A DNA stretch of 64,000 nucleotides from QYOJ01 sp964449285. Its GTDB lineage: Bacteria; Bacteroidota; Bacteroidia; Bacteroidales; FEN-979. Positions 9,004 to 16,840 of the stretch are shown here, piece by piece. A model generated the notes under the pieces. It ran no database searches and had not been told where the DNA came from. It worked only from the letters and a program-made list of their open reading frames with translations. Location: NCBI GenBank assembly GCA_964449285.1, contig CAYUZX010000003.1, positions 20,561 through 84,560 on the forward strand, in the 5' to 3' direction. Both the position numbers and the translations under genes were made by a program. Every line of letters begins with the position of its first letter. The stretch's first letter is position 1.

Positions 9004-9939
9004 TTAAAGGGATGGGTTGTTATGAATATCCTTGTTGAACACATTCTTTAGATGCCATCCAATAGCCCGGAGGTAAGCATAGACAAATCTAAGTTTGAGT
9101 TTTAAGAGCAGCACGACAATGTTTTTTGGGATAGCTATACAAAGCTGGTAGATGATTCCAATATAAAAATCCCTTCCATGAATGTTTCTTCTCATGAAAA
9201 CGAGTCGGTTTCGGTTCAGGTAATAGGTCTTCAGTAGACTTAGCTTGCCAGTGGATACGGACTCTTTATGGTAGACTAGTGAGTTGCTGACATACCAGAT
9301 TTTGTAGCCGGCTTTTAGAATACGGTAACTCCAGTCGGCCTCTTCATAATAGAGGAAGAAGATATAGGACATCAGACCAATCTCTTTGATTACTCGCATC
9401 GGGACCATCATGGCAGCGCCATGTGCGTAAGCAGTCTCCCTGTTCTTGTCATATTGTCCTTTGTCTCTTTCGCGAAATCCAACCGATGCGTTTCTGACTG
9501 TCAGGCGGTTGATCGGGAAAAATCCTGCATATTGAATGATCTCCGGATCGTAAAAGAATCGGATTTTTGGACTTACAGCACCGATCTGCGGATTGTTTTC
9601 CAGCGTTTCCACTAAAGGCTCAAGGAAATTGGGATCCACGATGGTATCGTTATTGAGCAGGAGGACATATTCTCCCTTTGCTCGCATGATCCCCTGATTG
9701 TTCCCTCCGGCAAATCCCCAGTTTAATTGACTTTCGTATAGGATTACATTTGGGTAAAGCTCTTTGATAATCCCGGGATCATCGTTGGGCGATTTATTGT
9801 CGACGATAATCACCTCGAAATTGGGGTAAGTAATCTTATGCAACGACTCGATAAAATCACACGTTACCTGTGGGTGATCATAGTTCACGGCTACAATCGA
9901 AACAAGCGGGTAACGGGCAAGTTTTTTACGGGTCAGCAT
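9004..9939 (-). CDS. Family 2 glycosyltransferase, tandem paralogue 2
   Basis: A 311-residue GT2 enzyme built like its neighbours: SIVAVNYDHPQ, VIIVDNKSPNDD, NWGFAGGNNQGI, LLLNNDTIVDP, and YEEADWSYRILKAGY. The paralogues have GSPDD or GSPNE where this one has KSPND, and ELDWGY where it has EADWSY. The active-site rim has therefore diverged, which suggests a different donor or acceptor. The start codon overlaps the stop codon of the upstream paralogue in the sequence ATGCTGA, so the two are translationally coupled. The gap to the downstream paralogue is 43 bases. Confidence 0.9.
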   Translation of the reverse strand: MLTRKKLARYPLVSIVAVNYDHPQVTCDFIESLHKITYPNFEVIIVDNKSPNDDPGIIKELYPNVILYESQLNWGFAGGNNQGIMRAKGEYVLLLNNDTIVDPNFLEPLVETLENNPQIGAVSPKIRFFYDPEIIQYAGFFPINRLTVRNASVGFRERDKGQYDKNRETAYAHGAAMMVPMRVIKEIGLMSYIFFLYYEEADWSYRILKAGYKIWYVSNSLVYHKESVSTGKLSLLKTYYLNRNRLVFMRRNIHGRDFYIGIIYQLCIAIPKNIVVLLLKLKLRFVYAYLRAIGWHLKNVFNKDIHNNPSL

Positions 9940-10868
9940 GTTGGGTGCTCGTGTATGAATTTCTGGAAAACGGTCCGGAACTGCCAGCCTACAGCTTTTG
10001 AGTAGGCCCTGAAAAGGTCAAATTTCCCCTGCAATAAATAAAATGTCATATTTTTTGGGATGGTAACGATAAGCAGGAACAGGATTGGAATGATCGCCTT
10101 GGATCCTCTTACATTTCTACGCATATACAGAATCCGGCTCCGATTCATGTAGTATGTTTTAAACGGACTTTGTGATCCGGTAGATACCGATTCCATATGA
10201 TAGATCAGCGAGTTATGCACATAATATATCGTGTAGCCTGCCTGCCTGATGCGATAGCCCCAATCTAGCTCCTCGTAATAGAGAAAGAAGGCCAATGACA
10301 TCAGCCCAACCTTTTCTACCATCTCCCTGGATACCATCATAGCTGCACCGTGGGCATATGCCGAAACCTGGTCTTCTTCATATTGACCTTTATCCTCCTC
10401 TCCATATCCGAGCCCCTTGCTTCTTACCGTGTAGGGGTTGATATTTGTAAGACCGGCGAACTGGATTAATTGGGGTTTAAAATAGAATCGGATCTTCGGA
10501 CTAACAGCTCCGATAGTGGGATTTGCCTCCATTTTTGCGACCAGTGGCTCTAGAAAACCAGGGGTTACTATGGTATCATTATTCAATAACAGGATGTATT
10601 TCCCTTTCGACATACAGATGCCAAGGTTGTTTCCTCCTGCAAAACCAAGATTCTCACCGGTTTCAATAAAGGTGATCTCTGGGAAGCGCTTTTTGATTAT
10701 GGAAGGATCTTCGTTGGGAGAACCATTGTCAATTATAATCACTTCGAGGTTGGGGTAGCTGATCTTTGTGAGCGACTCCAGCATCTTACATGTTATTTCT
10801 GCATGATCATAATTAATGGATATGACCGAAACCAGGGGTGCACTTGCTTGGCCTTTGAGGATATCCAT
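9933..10868 (-). CDS. Family 2 glycosyltransferase, tandem paralogue 3
   Basis: A 311-residue GT2 enzyme, the first transcribed of the three tandem copies. Motifs are SVISINYDHAE, VIIIDNGSPNED, NLGFAGGNNLGI, LLLNNDTIVTP and YEELDWGYRIRQAGY. Its C-terminal third, with RILYMRRNVRGSKA and IPKNMTFYLLQGKFDLFRAY, is closest to the copy at 8004-8960. It overlaps the next paralogue by 7 bases. It lies 13 bases downstream of the interrupted glycosyltransferase at 10882-11751 and would be read through from the same promoter. The role is sugar transfer to the lipid-linked repeat unit, with unknown specificity. Confidence 0.9.
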   Translation of the reverse strand: MDILKGQASAPLVSVISINYDHAEITCKMLESLTKISYPNLEVIIIDNGSPNEDPSIIKKRFPEITFIETGENLGFAGGNNLGICMSKGKYILLLNNDTIVTPGFLEPLVAKMEANPTIGAVSPKIRFYFKPQLIQFAGLTNINPYTVRSKGLGYGEEDKGQYEEDQVSAYAHGAAMMVSREMVEKVGLMSLAFFLYYEELDWGYRIRQAGYTIYYVHNSLIYHMESVSTGSQSPFKTYYMNRSRILYMRRNVRGSKAIIPILFLLIVTIPKNMTFYLLQGKFDLFRAYSKAVGWQFRTVFQKFIHEHPTC

Positions 10869-10881
10869 AGGGATGTGTGAT

Positions 10882-11751
10882 TTATTTAATCAGATTATCT
10901 TCACGGTCGGCATATCCCTTCTTCTCTGATGAGAAATACTCCCGTATACGTGATGCCTCTTTTATTATCCGTTGCAAAATGATGGTAAAGAGGTTCCCTT
11001 TATCTTCCAGTGAACGGGTCGTAGCCCACACCCTTGCCCTCATCGTGTTGACAAATTTAAGTTTCCCATATTTTTTCAGGGCGAATGCCATGGCGCCATC
11101 TTCACCCCGTTTGATCCCGGTGTGCCAGCCGATCTCTTTTCCCTCTTTCAGCCTGAATCCGAAACTGCTGCCGCCTACACTTAATTCAGGTCGTTTAAAC
11201 GATTTCATGTACTGAGAGATATCTCTGAACACTTCGAAAACCATGAGCCCAAACCGTCCCCGTTTACCATCAGGAAGATAGTTGTCCATGCTGTAAACGC
11301 CGGAAATCTATTTCTTCGCTAAGTGCCGGACCATCTCATCTGCCCAGTAAGGGGGATAGAGGGTGTCAGCATCGCCATTCAAGAGGTACTTTCCTTTGGC
11401 AATATCCATAATGGCCTGACGGGCAAAACCAGCTCCCTGTTTCGGTTGTAATACAGAGATTACACCAACTTTATCCAATAACTCTTGGGTGTGGTCCTTC
11501 GAATTGTTGTTAGAGATGATAATCTCTATAGGATACTTCGACTTCTGGGAAGCCAGGGAAGAGACACAGCTGAGGATTCTTTCCTGTTCGTTGTATGCAA
11601 TGATGCCAATAGAGATGACCGGTTGATCCGGTTTTTTATCCTTCAGATTTTCCCTGATTTGCTGAATAAACTCTTCCGGAAGTTCATGGATATTTTCAAT
11701 CGGATGATTGTGTTTTTTTACCCATGAAGGCACGCGAAAGGCAATAAACAT
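10882..11751 (-). pseudogene. Family 2 glycosyltransferase split by an in-frame TAG
   Basis: Two stretches in the same reading frame together make a full-length GT2 protein of about 290 codons. The first half (11308-11751) has SIGIIAYNEQERIL, IIISNNNSKDHT and the DxD-like NGDADTLYPPYW. It ends in a TAG at 11308-11310. After six further in-frame codons (ISGVYS) the second half begins at the ATG at 11289 and carries GGSSFGFR and KRGEDGAMAFAL, which fits the catalytic ED region. Nothing else is lost: the break is a single stop codon, not a frameshift. It is probably inactivated unless the stop is suppressed, restarted or a sequencing error. It would be the first gene after the divergent promoter region at 11752-11831. 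Confidence 0.82.
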
Positions 11752-11773
11752 AGGTCAAAGATTTTGTTGACGG

Positions 11774-11806
11774 TTGTCGGAAAACAAAGATATTAATATA
11801 TATTTG
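11774..11806 (+). promoter_or_regulatory. Bacteroidota-type promoter for the WbqC-like gene
   Basis: TATATTTG at 11799-11806 matches the TAnnTTTG -7 consensus. A TTG at 11774-11776 lies 22 bases upstream as a -33 candidate. The box is 25 bases from the start codon at 11832. The match is by eye only. Confidence 0.5.
11785..11792 (-). promoter_or_regulatory. Minus-strand -7 box upstream of the interrupted glycosyltransferase
   Basis: On the minus strand this reads TATCTTTG, a TAnnTTTG match, 33 bases from the ATG at 11749-11751. It overlaps the spacer of the plus-strand promoter, so the two divergent promoters may compete. No well-placed -33 TTTG is seen; the nearest is at 11807-11810 with a 14-base spacing. 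Confidence 0.4.
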
Positions 11807-11831
11807 CAAAGATACCTAAAAGAGATAGATT

Positions 11832-12554
11832 ATGAACACAGTCATCAGCCAACCCAGGTATATCCCCGCTCTTAACTATATTGCCCGGCTTTGTTATACA
11901 GATCTTTTTGTCGTATTTGATACTGTACAGCGCCAGCCGAGGGAGCCCCACAATCGGAACCGGCTTTTATGTAATGGTGAGCCAAAATGGGTGACAATTC
12001 CTATCAATGCTTCAAGTCGCGCAATTATCGATGAAATGAAAGTTGCAGGAATAGAGTGGATACAACAGCATAAAGATACGATCCGGAATTACTACCTGCA
12101 TGCCCCCTATTTTGATATGACACTGATGGATTCCTATTACGAAGGGGTCGAAGATACATTGATCTCCAGTGATTATGATTTTACTACTGCGATGCTTCAA
12201 ACATATTCAAACATAGGGAATCTGTTTGGCTTTGAACCTAAGGTGATCAGGGCTTCTGAAATCAACAATGAAGAGATCGACCAGCACTATGGTCCCGATA
12301 AATTGATGGCCATTTGCAGGAAGATAGAAGCTGATCTATATATATCCGGGCCAGTAGGCAGGGAATATGGCGTATTTGAAGCATTTAAAGGATCTGGAGT
12401 GGATGTATTGATTCATGAATACACCCATCCGGTATATGAACAGGTCAATACCTCTGCGTTCGTACCATATATGGGCTTTTTCGATGCTCTGTTCAACATG
12501 GGTCGAGATAACCTGACAGAGATCATTCATGATCCCTTGAATCTTGTAAAATAA
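11832..12554 (+). CDS. WbqC family protein
   Basis: A 240-residue protein with the WbqC family hallmarks: an opening ISQPRYIPALNYIARL, then LFVVFDTVQRQPREPHNRNRL and the segment KWVTIPI. The family is found in O-antigen and sugar-modification loci and is thought to act in nucleotide-sugar or aminosugar metabolism, but a firm reaction is not established to my knowledge. There is no signal peptide or membrane segment, so it is cytosolic. It is read opposite to the rest of the exopolysaccharide genes, together with the PIG-L deacetylase 90 bases downstream. This suggests that the two act on the same sugar intermediate. Confidence 0.88.
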   Translation: MNTVISQPRYIPALNYIARLCYTDLFVVFDTVQRQPREPHNRNRLLCNGEPKWVTIPINASSRAIIDEMKVAGIEWIQQHKDTIRNYYLHAPYFDMTLMDSYYEGVEDTLISSDYDFTTAMLQTYSNIGNLFGFEPKVIRASEINNEEIDQHYGPDKLMAICRKIEADLYISGPVGREYGVFEAFKGSGVDVLIHEYTHPVYEQVNTSAFVPYMGFFDALFNMGRDNLTEIIHDPLNLVK

Positions 12555-12586
12555 CATTAGACTCAACACAGATCTAAAAATGTCTA

Positions 12587-12594
12587 TATCTTTG
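12587..12594 (+). promoter_or_regulatory. Possible -7 box before the PIG-L gene
   Basis: TATCTTTG fits TAnnTTTG and lies 50 bases upstream of the ATG at 12645. No clear -33 element is seen, so the gene may equally be co-transcribed with the WbqC gene. Confidence 0.35.
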
Positions 12595-12644
12595 ATGAGT
12601 CAATGAGACTTTAATTTGCATCCTATTCATCAAATTAGTTGATA

Positions 12645-13286
12645 ATGAACAATATATTAGCAGTTGGAGCCCATCCCGACGATGTGGAATTCGGATGTGC
12701 TGGAACACTTGCCCGACATGTACATGAAGGTGACAATGTCACCATCCTTCATATGAGTGCCAGTGATGCATTGAATCTTGAAAATGAAGTAGTTCCTGCA
12801 AAGGAGATAAGGAGAAAAGAGGCCAGAGATGCGGCCCGTATCCTTGGTTGTGAAGTGATTATAGGTGAGTTTCTGGATCAACAGGTTCCCTTTGACCGGG
12901 AGTCTATTTTTGCAATCGAACGGGTAATCAAAGCGAAAAATATCAACATCATTTATACTCACTGGAACGGAGATTCGCATCAGGATCATATCAACACACT
13001 GAAAAGTGTCTTTGCAGCAGCCAGGCATGTAGATAAGATCCTGCTATATGAGCAGGTCCCTTTCCCCAGGGTTGGAAAGATTTTTTCTGAGGTCAACTAC
13101 TTTGTTGATATCACGGATTTTTACCACATCAAAGAGAAGGCTTCCCTGGCGCATGAATCACAGGTCGTGGACCGGTATCAGAATAAGATCATGATGGGGA
13201 TGAAATCACTGGCAGAGTTCAGAGGCAGCCAGTCGAATTGCAAATATGCGGAAGCCTTCGAATCTGTCAGACAGATAGTGCGGTAG
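12645..13286 (+). CDS. PIG-L (LmbE-type) N-acetylglucosamine-like deacetylase
   Basis: A 213-residue protein from the ATG at 12645; an in-frame TTG six bases earlier is less likely. It has the zinc-binding motif AHPDDVEFGCAGT near the N-terminus and the second metal-site motif GDSHQDH around residue 115, both diagnostic of the LmbE/PIG-L fold. Members remove the acetyl group from N-acetyl sugars. The context, next to WbqC and inside an exopolysaccharide locus, suggests deacetylation of a sugar nucleotide or lipid-linked sugar, freeing an amine for a further modification. It converges with the SxtJ-like gene, with only 8 bases between the stops. Confidence 0.9.
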   Translation: MNNILAVGAHPDDVEFGCAGTLARHVHEGDNVTILHMSASDALNLENEVVPAKEIRRKEARDAARILGCEVIIGEFLDQQVPFDRESIFAIERVIKAKNINIIYTHWNGDSHQDHINTLKSVFAAARHVDKILLYEQVPFPRVGKIFSEVNYFVDITDFYHIKEKASLAHESQVVDRYQNKIMMGMKSLAEFRGSQSNCKYAEAFESVRQIVR

Positions 13287-13294
13287 GTTTTTTC

Positions 13295-13657
13295 TCACCA
13301 GGATTTCTCGAAACTGGCTTTATCAAAGTTTATATCTCTTGTCACGAAATAAGAGTCGTGTTTCCTGGAGAGGAGCAATGGGTCTTTGTTGCCAATTTTT
13401 GACAATGCAGCAAGAGGGAACAGGATGAAGTAATATGTTGCTCCTAGAAGGATCTTTGGAATCACATAATTAAGTCCCTTTGCAAGATTATCCCAAAACC
13501 AGGTAATCCATCCGGCAAGGAGAGAGGATAGAATTCCAATTACTCCAACTACAAGTGAAACGATCAGGAACCAGTGAATATGGAAGATAAAATATAAGGC
13601 AAGAAAACCCATGGCTATCACCAGGGTGGTTTCCAGCTGTTTCTGTCTGTTTTTCAT
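13295..13657 (-). CDS. SxtJ-like small membrane protein
   Basis: A 120-residue protein with two or three closely spaced hydrophobic segments (residues 8-50 and 70-88) and a polar C-terminus, LLSRKHDSYFVTRDINFDKASFEKSW. The YFVTRD motif and the length fit the SxtJ family, which travels with NodU/CmcH-type carbamoyltransferases. Exactly such a gene (14965-16830) is upstream here. The function is unknown; a membrane partner for the carbamoylated or acylated glycan intermediate is plausible. It is the last gene of this run, nine bases after the DUF5989 gene. Confidence 0.75.
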   Translation of the reverse strand: MKNRQKQLETTLVIAMGFLALYFIFHIHWFLIVSLVVGVIGILSSLLAGWITWFWDNLAKGLNYVIPKILLGATYYFILFPLAALSKIGNKDPLLLSRKHDSYFVTRDINFDKASFEKSW

Positions 13658-13666
13658 TTGGTCATG

Positions 13667-13816
13667 TTAAAAGAGTGTATAAATAAACGGCGCAATGGCG
13701 CTGCTGCCTCCAAAAATGATGATGATTCCGAGCAGTAGCAATATAATGACGATGGGAGCCAGCCACCATTTTTTACGCTCTTTGAAAAAGGCCCATAAAT
13801 CTTTCAGAAATTCCAT
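13667..13816 (-). CDS. DUF5989-type 49-residue membrane protein
   Basis: A short complete reading frame from the ATG at 13814-13816 to a TAA at 13667-13669. It begins MEFLKDLWAFFKERKKWW, followed by one hydrophobic helix, then FGGSSAIAPFIYTLF. This pattern matches the DUF5989 family, which I recall next to SxtJ and carbamoyltransferase genes. It lies 2 bases after the SGNH gene and 9 bases before the SxtJ-like gene, so it is part of the same transcript. It probably spans the inner membrane once with a basic cytosolic N-terminus. The function is unknown. Confidence 0.85.
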   Translation of the reverse strand: MEFLKDLWAFFKERKKWWLAPIVIILLLLGIIIIFGGSSAIAPFIYTLF

Positions 13817-13818
13817 GG

Positions 13819-14958
13819 TTAGAATATTTGTCTGTTTTGTATATACTTCTCAATGTCATTAGCAACGCGCCGATTGACAAGCTCATTTGGATGTGTGTCA
13901 TTGTTGTTGATCACCCGGTCTGCGACAGGCAGATCAAGGATGAGGTTCGATACATCAATATAGTCAACTTGTTTCTGATCCAGATAACTGGTTATTTTAC
14001 CGATGTAAAGCTCTTCACTAAAAGGTATATCCTGCATGAAAGGAAATACCAGTACCAGTAACGGGATAGAATCCTTTTGGGCAAAGTCAATGAATAAGTT
14101 TAAATCCTCAAGGTGTTTTGCAAAAACAGCCTCGTTGTTGTATGCCTCTTTCAGGAAAGCGATATAGCTATTGGCATCTCCATGAGGAAAGACCCAGTAC
14201 ATGTAATTCAAAAAATAAGAACTCTGGGCTACCTGTTTCACATATGAGGGGACATCTGCATATGCTTCAAACCCGAAAAACTGCAACCCGTTAGTCCTGG
14301 CAACTCTGTCGATATCATTACCAAAATATTGCAAAATGAGCAAGTCGGGTTTAGTCTCTGAGTCCTTCATAAACTGCAACGTAACATTGTACTCCTCTTT
14401 GGTATCGGCGCCATTTACTCCCAGATTGATGACTTGTATGTCAGGATTCAGGGATGATAAATCAACATCGAGCATATTTGAAACCCGGCTCTCGATATGC
14501 TTCAATCCATGGCCTGCAGTGTATGAATCACCAATAACGTAAACATTTTCCTTTTTGTCTTTTCTTACTTCTTTATCTCTGAACCCATAACTGTTTATTG
14601 GTTTCCAGTATTTAAAAAACCATATTTTTGAACAGAGGGGGATTCCCGCGTGATGGCTTCGTGGTACAAACATGAATATGCCTTCAAAAATCATGAATAA
14701 GACAACCAGAACATAAATGAGTGAAGTGATGTTTTTGGACCAGTTTGGAAGTTTTCGTTTGATCACATAGTCGTTGATGAAACGAGTTAACTCGATCACG
14801 AAGGCAATGATGAGCAGCATTCGGATGAAGGTCATCATCATGGTAATCAGAAAAAAAGCCGGACTATAGTCGTATGCCACCCTAGGCAGAAAGAAGATAG
14901 TCAGGAAGAGGGTGATGATCAGGATAACCCTGTAAACAATCTTAATTTTACCTTTCAT
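13819..14958 (-). CDS. Membrane-anchored SGNH/GDSL-like hydrolase or acyltransferase
   Basis: A 379-residue protein. Three N-terminal hydrophobic segments (residues 8-25, 32-58, 78-97) are followed by a soluble SGNH domain. The serine block is VIGDSYTAGH (Ser144), the third block is YFGNDID, and the terminal block is NNDTHPNE with the Asp-x-x-His type pair. The domain probably lies outside the cytosol. Such proteins esterify or de-esterify sugar hydroxyls. I infer a role in acylating or deacylating the glycan. It stands between the carbamoyltransferase (6 bases away) and DUF5989 (2 bases away), forming a tight four-gene module. Confidence 0.85.
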   Translation of the reverse strand: MKGKIKIVYRVILIITLFLTIFFLPRVAYDYSPAFFLITMMMTFIRMLLIIAFVIELTRFINDYVIKRKLPNWSKNITSLIYVLVVLFMIFEGIFMFVPRSHHAGIPLCSKIWFFKYWKPINSYGFRDKEVRKDKKENVYVIGDSYTAGHGLKHIESRVSNMLDVDLSSLNPDIQVINLGVNGADTKEEYNVTLQFMKDSETKPDLLILQYFGNDIDRVARTNGLQFFGFEAYADVPSYVKQVAQSSYFLNYMYWVFPHGDANSYIAFLKEAYNNEAVFAKHLEDLNLFIDFAQKDSIPLLVLVFPFMQDIPFSEELYIGKITSYLDQKQVDYIDVSNLILDLPVADRVINNNDTHPNELVNRRVANDIEKYIQNRQIF

Positions 14959-14964
14959 AACCAG

Positions 14965-16830
14965 TTAATCAAGTTTAAATTTTTCCATCCACTTCTCCTG
15001 GTTTTGCCAATCAGGTTGCTCTGTTTTAACGAACAGATAATCGCCTGCAACCAGGTAGTCCATCTCTGTTCTCATGAAGCATTTGTATGCATCTTCAGGG
15101 GTGCAAACAATAGGCTCACCGCGCACATTGAAGCTGGTATTTACGATCACTCCGTAACCGGTTTTTTCTTTGAACGCGTTGATAAGATCCCAGTACCTGG
15201 GATTGGTCTCCTTGTGAACGGTCTGGATCCTTGCTGAAAAATCGAGGTGTGTGACTGACTGGATATCACTACGGATGTAGTAAAGCTTTTCCCAGAGTGG
15301 TAAGTCATGGTAATTTGGAGGAACTTCTTTTCGCCTCTCTTTCTGTACGTCGGCAATCAGGAGCATATAAGGGGAAGCGGCGGTAAGATCGAAGAAGTCG
15401 TTAGTACTTTCGATAAGTACTGACGGGGCGAAGGGTCGGAATCCTTCCCTGTATTTGATCTTTAAATTGAGTTTCTTCTGCATTTCGATATTCCTGGCAT
15501 CTCCAAGTATGCTGCGGTTTCCGAGTGCGCGTGGACCAAACTCCATTCTGCCTTGGAACCAACCTACAACATTCCCTTCAGCCAGTAAATCGGCGGTATG
15601 CATAGCAAGACCAGGGAAACGATCGTATTTGTGAAAAGGAGCTTTGAACTTCTTGCCCATCAGTTCGATCTCCTTATCCGAAAAGTCCGGTCCAAGGTAG
15701 GCTCCCTGCATGGAATCCATACCAGGTGTCACTTCACGGTCCTGATCAAAATAGAGATAATTGACAGCCAACGCAGCCCCCAGAGCCCCACCTGCATCAC
15801 CGGCAGCAGGCTGGATAAAGATCTCTTTGAACATACCTGATTTCAGCAGTTTCCCATTGGCAACGCAGTTGAGGGCGACACCTCCGGCCATACAGAGGTA
15901 ATCGGAATCGGCCAGTCGCTTAGCCTCGGCTGCCATCGCCATCACAATCTCTTCTGTTACATGCTGAATGGCAAAAGCCATATCGCAATGCTGCTGTTCA
16001 AGTTTTGATTCCGGTTTCCGACAAGGGAGTTCGAATAGTTTCTCCCATCTCTTTTCATCTACCATTTTTAATCCGGTAGCGTACTTGAAGTATTTCTGAT
16101 TCAGCCAGATAGATCCGTCGTCTTTGATGTCAACCAGGTTCTCTTTGATGAGGCTGATGTACTTTTTAGTGCGGTCAGAATCGGGGTTTCCATAAGGTGC
16201 AAGACCCATCAATTTATACTCGCCGGAGTTGACGGTAAACCCGGTATAGTAAGTGAATGCTGAATAGAGCAACCCAACGGAGTGTGGGAACCTCATCTCT
16301 TTCATCAACGTGATATTAGCTCCGTTGCCTTTGCAAATTGATGCGGTTGCCCATTCCCCAACGCCATCAATCGTAAGAATTGCTGCAGATTCGAAAGGGG
16401 AGGGGTAAAAAGCGCTTGCTGCATGTGACATGTGATGCTCGGGGAAGAGAAGTTTTAACTGCTTCTTGTCAAAGGCCTGTACATCCTGAAGTGCTTCATA
16501 GATGATCTTTTTCAGAAATATCTTCTCTTTGATCCAAACAGGAATGGCTGCCAGAAAGGAGACCAGGCCACGGGGCGCAAAGGCATAGTAGGTTTCCAAC
16601 AACCGTTCAAATTTCAGTAATGGTTTATCATAGAAGACAACGGCATCCAGTTCGTCAATCGTAAAACCTGTAAATTCAAGGCAATACTGGATCGCTTTTA
16701 GAGGGAAATCGGGTGTATGTTTTTTGCGTGTAAACCGTTCTTCCTGTGCTGCTGCCAGTATCTTGCCATCTTCAACGATAGCAGCTGCAGAGTCGTGATA
16801 AAAGGCCGATATACCCAAAATCTTTGTCAT
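14965..16830 (-). CDS. Carbamoyltransferase (NodU/CmcH family)
   Basis: A 621-residue protein of typical family length. The N-terminal YrdC-independent kinase-like half starts ILGISAFYHDSAAA with AAAQEERFTRKKH. It continues with the metal and phosphate residues in HHMSHAASAFYPSPF and the ATP-site stretch LTIDGVGEWATASI. The C-terminal half shows GRMEFGPRALGNRSILGDAR and EGFRPFAPSVL, both family signatures. It transfers a carbamoyl group from carbamoyl phosphate, through carbamoyl-AMP, to a hydroxyl. Here the acceptor is likely a sugar of the exopolysaccharide, or a compound handled by the SGNH, DUF5989 and SxtJ-like partners that follow. It is cytosolic. Confidence 0.93.
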   Translation of the reverse strand: MTKILGISAFYHDSAAAIVEDGKILAAAQEERFTRKKHTPDFPLKAIQYCLEFTGFTIDELDAVVFYDKPLLKFERLLETYYAFAPRGLVSFLAAIPVWIKEKIFLKKIIYEALQDVQAFDKKQLKLLFPEHHMSHAASAFYPSPFESAAILTIDGVGEWATASICKGNGANITLMKEMRFPHSVGLLYSAFTYYTGFTVNSGEYKLMGLAPYGNPDSDRTKKYISLIKENLVDIKDDGSIWLNQKYFKYATGLKMVDEKRWEKLFELPCRKPESKLEQQHCDMAFAIQHVTEEIVMAMAAEAKRLADSDYLCMAGGVALNCVANGKLLKSGMFKEIFIQPAAGDAGGALGAALAVNYLYFDQDREVTPGMDSMQGAYLGPDFSDKEIELMGKKFKAPFHKYDRFPGLAMHTADLLAEGNVVGWFQGRMEFGPRALGNRSILGDARNIEMQKKLNLKIKYREGFRPFAPSVLIESTNDFFDLTAASPYMLLIADVQKERRKEVPPNYHDLPLWEKLYYIRSDIQSVTHLDFSARIQTVHKETNPRYWDLINAFKEKTGYGVIVNTSFNVRGEPIVCTPEDAYKCFMRTEMDYLVAGDYLFVKTEQPDWQNQEKWMEKFKLD

Positions 16831-16840
16831 ATTTGATGAA

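Noticed and set aside
12639..12644. A TTG start for the PIG-L gene
   Set aside because: The ATG at 12645 directly precedes the conserved N-terminal strand; the TTG adds only two residues.
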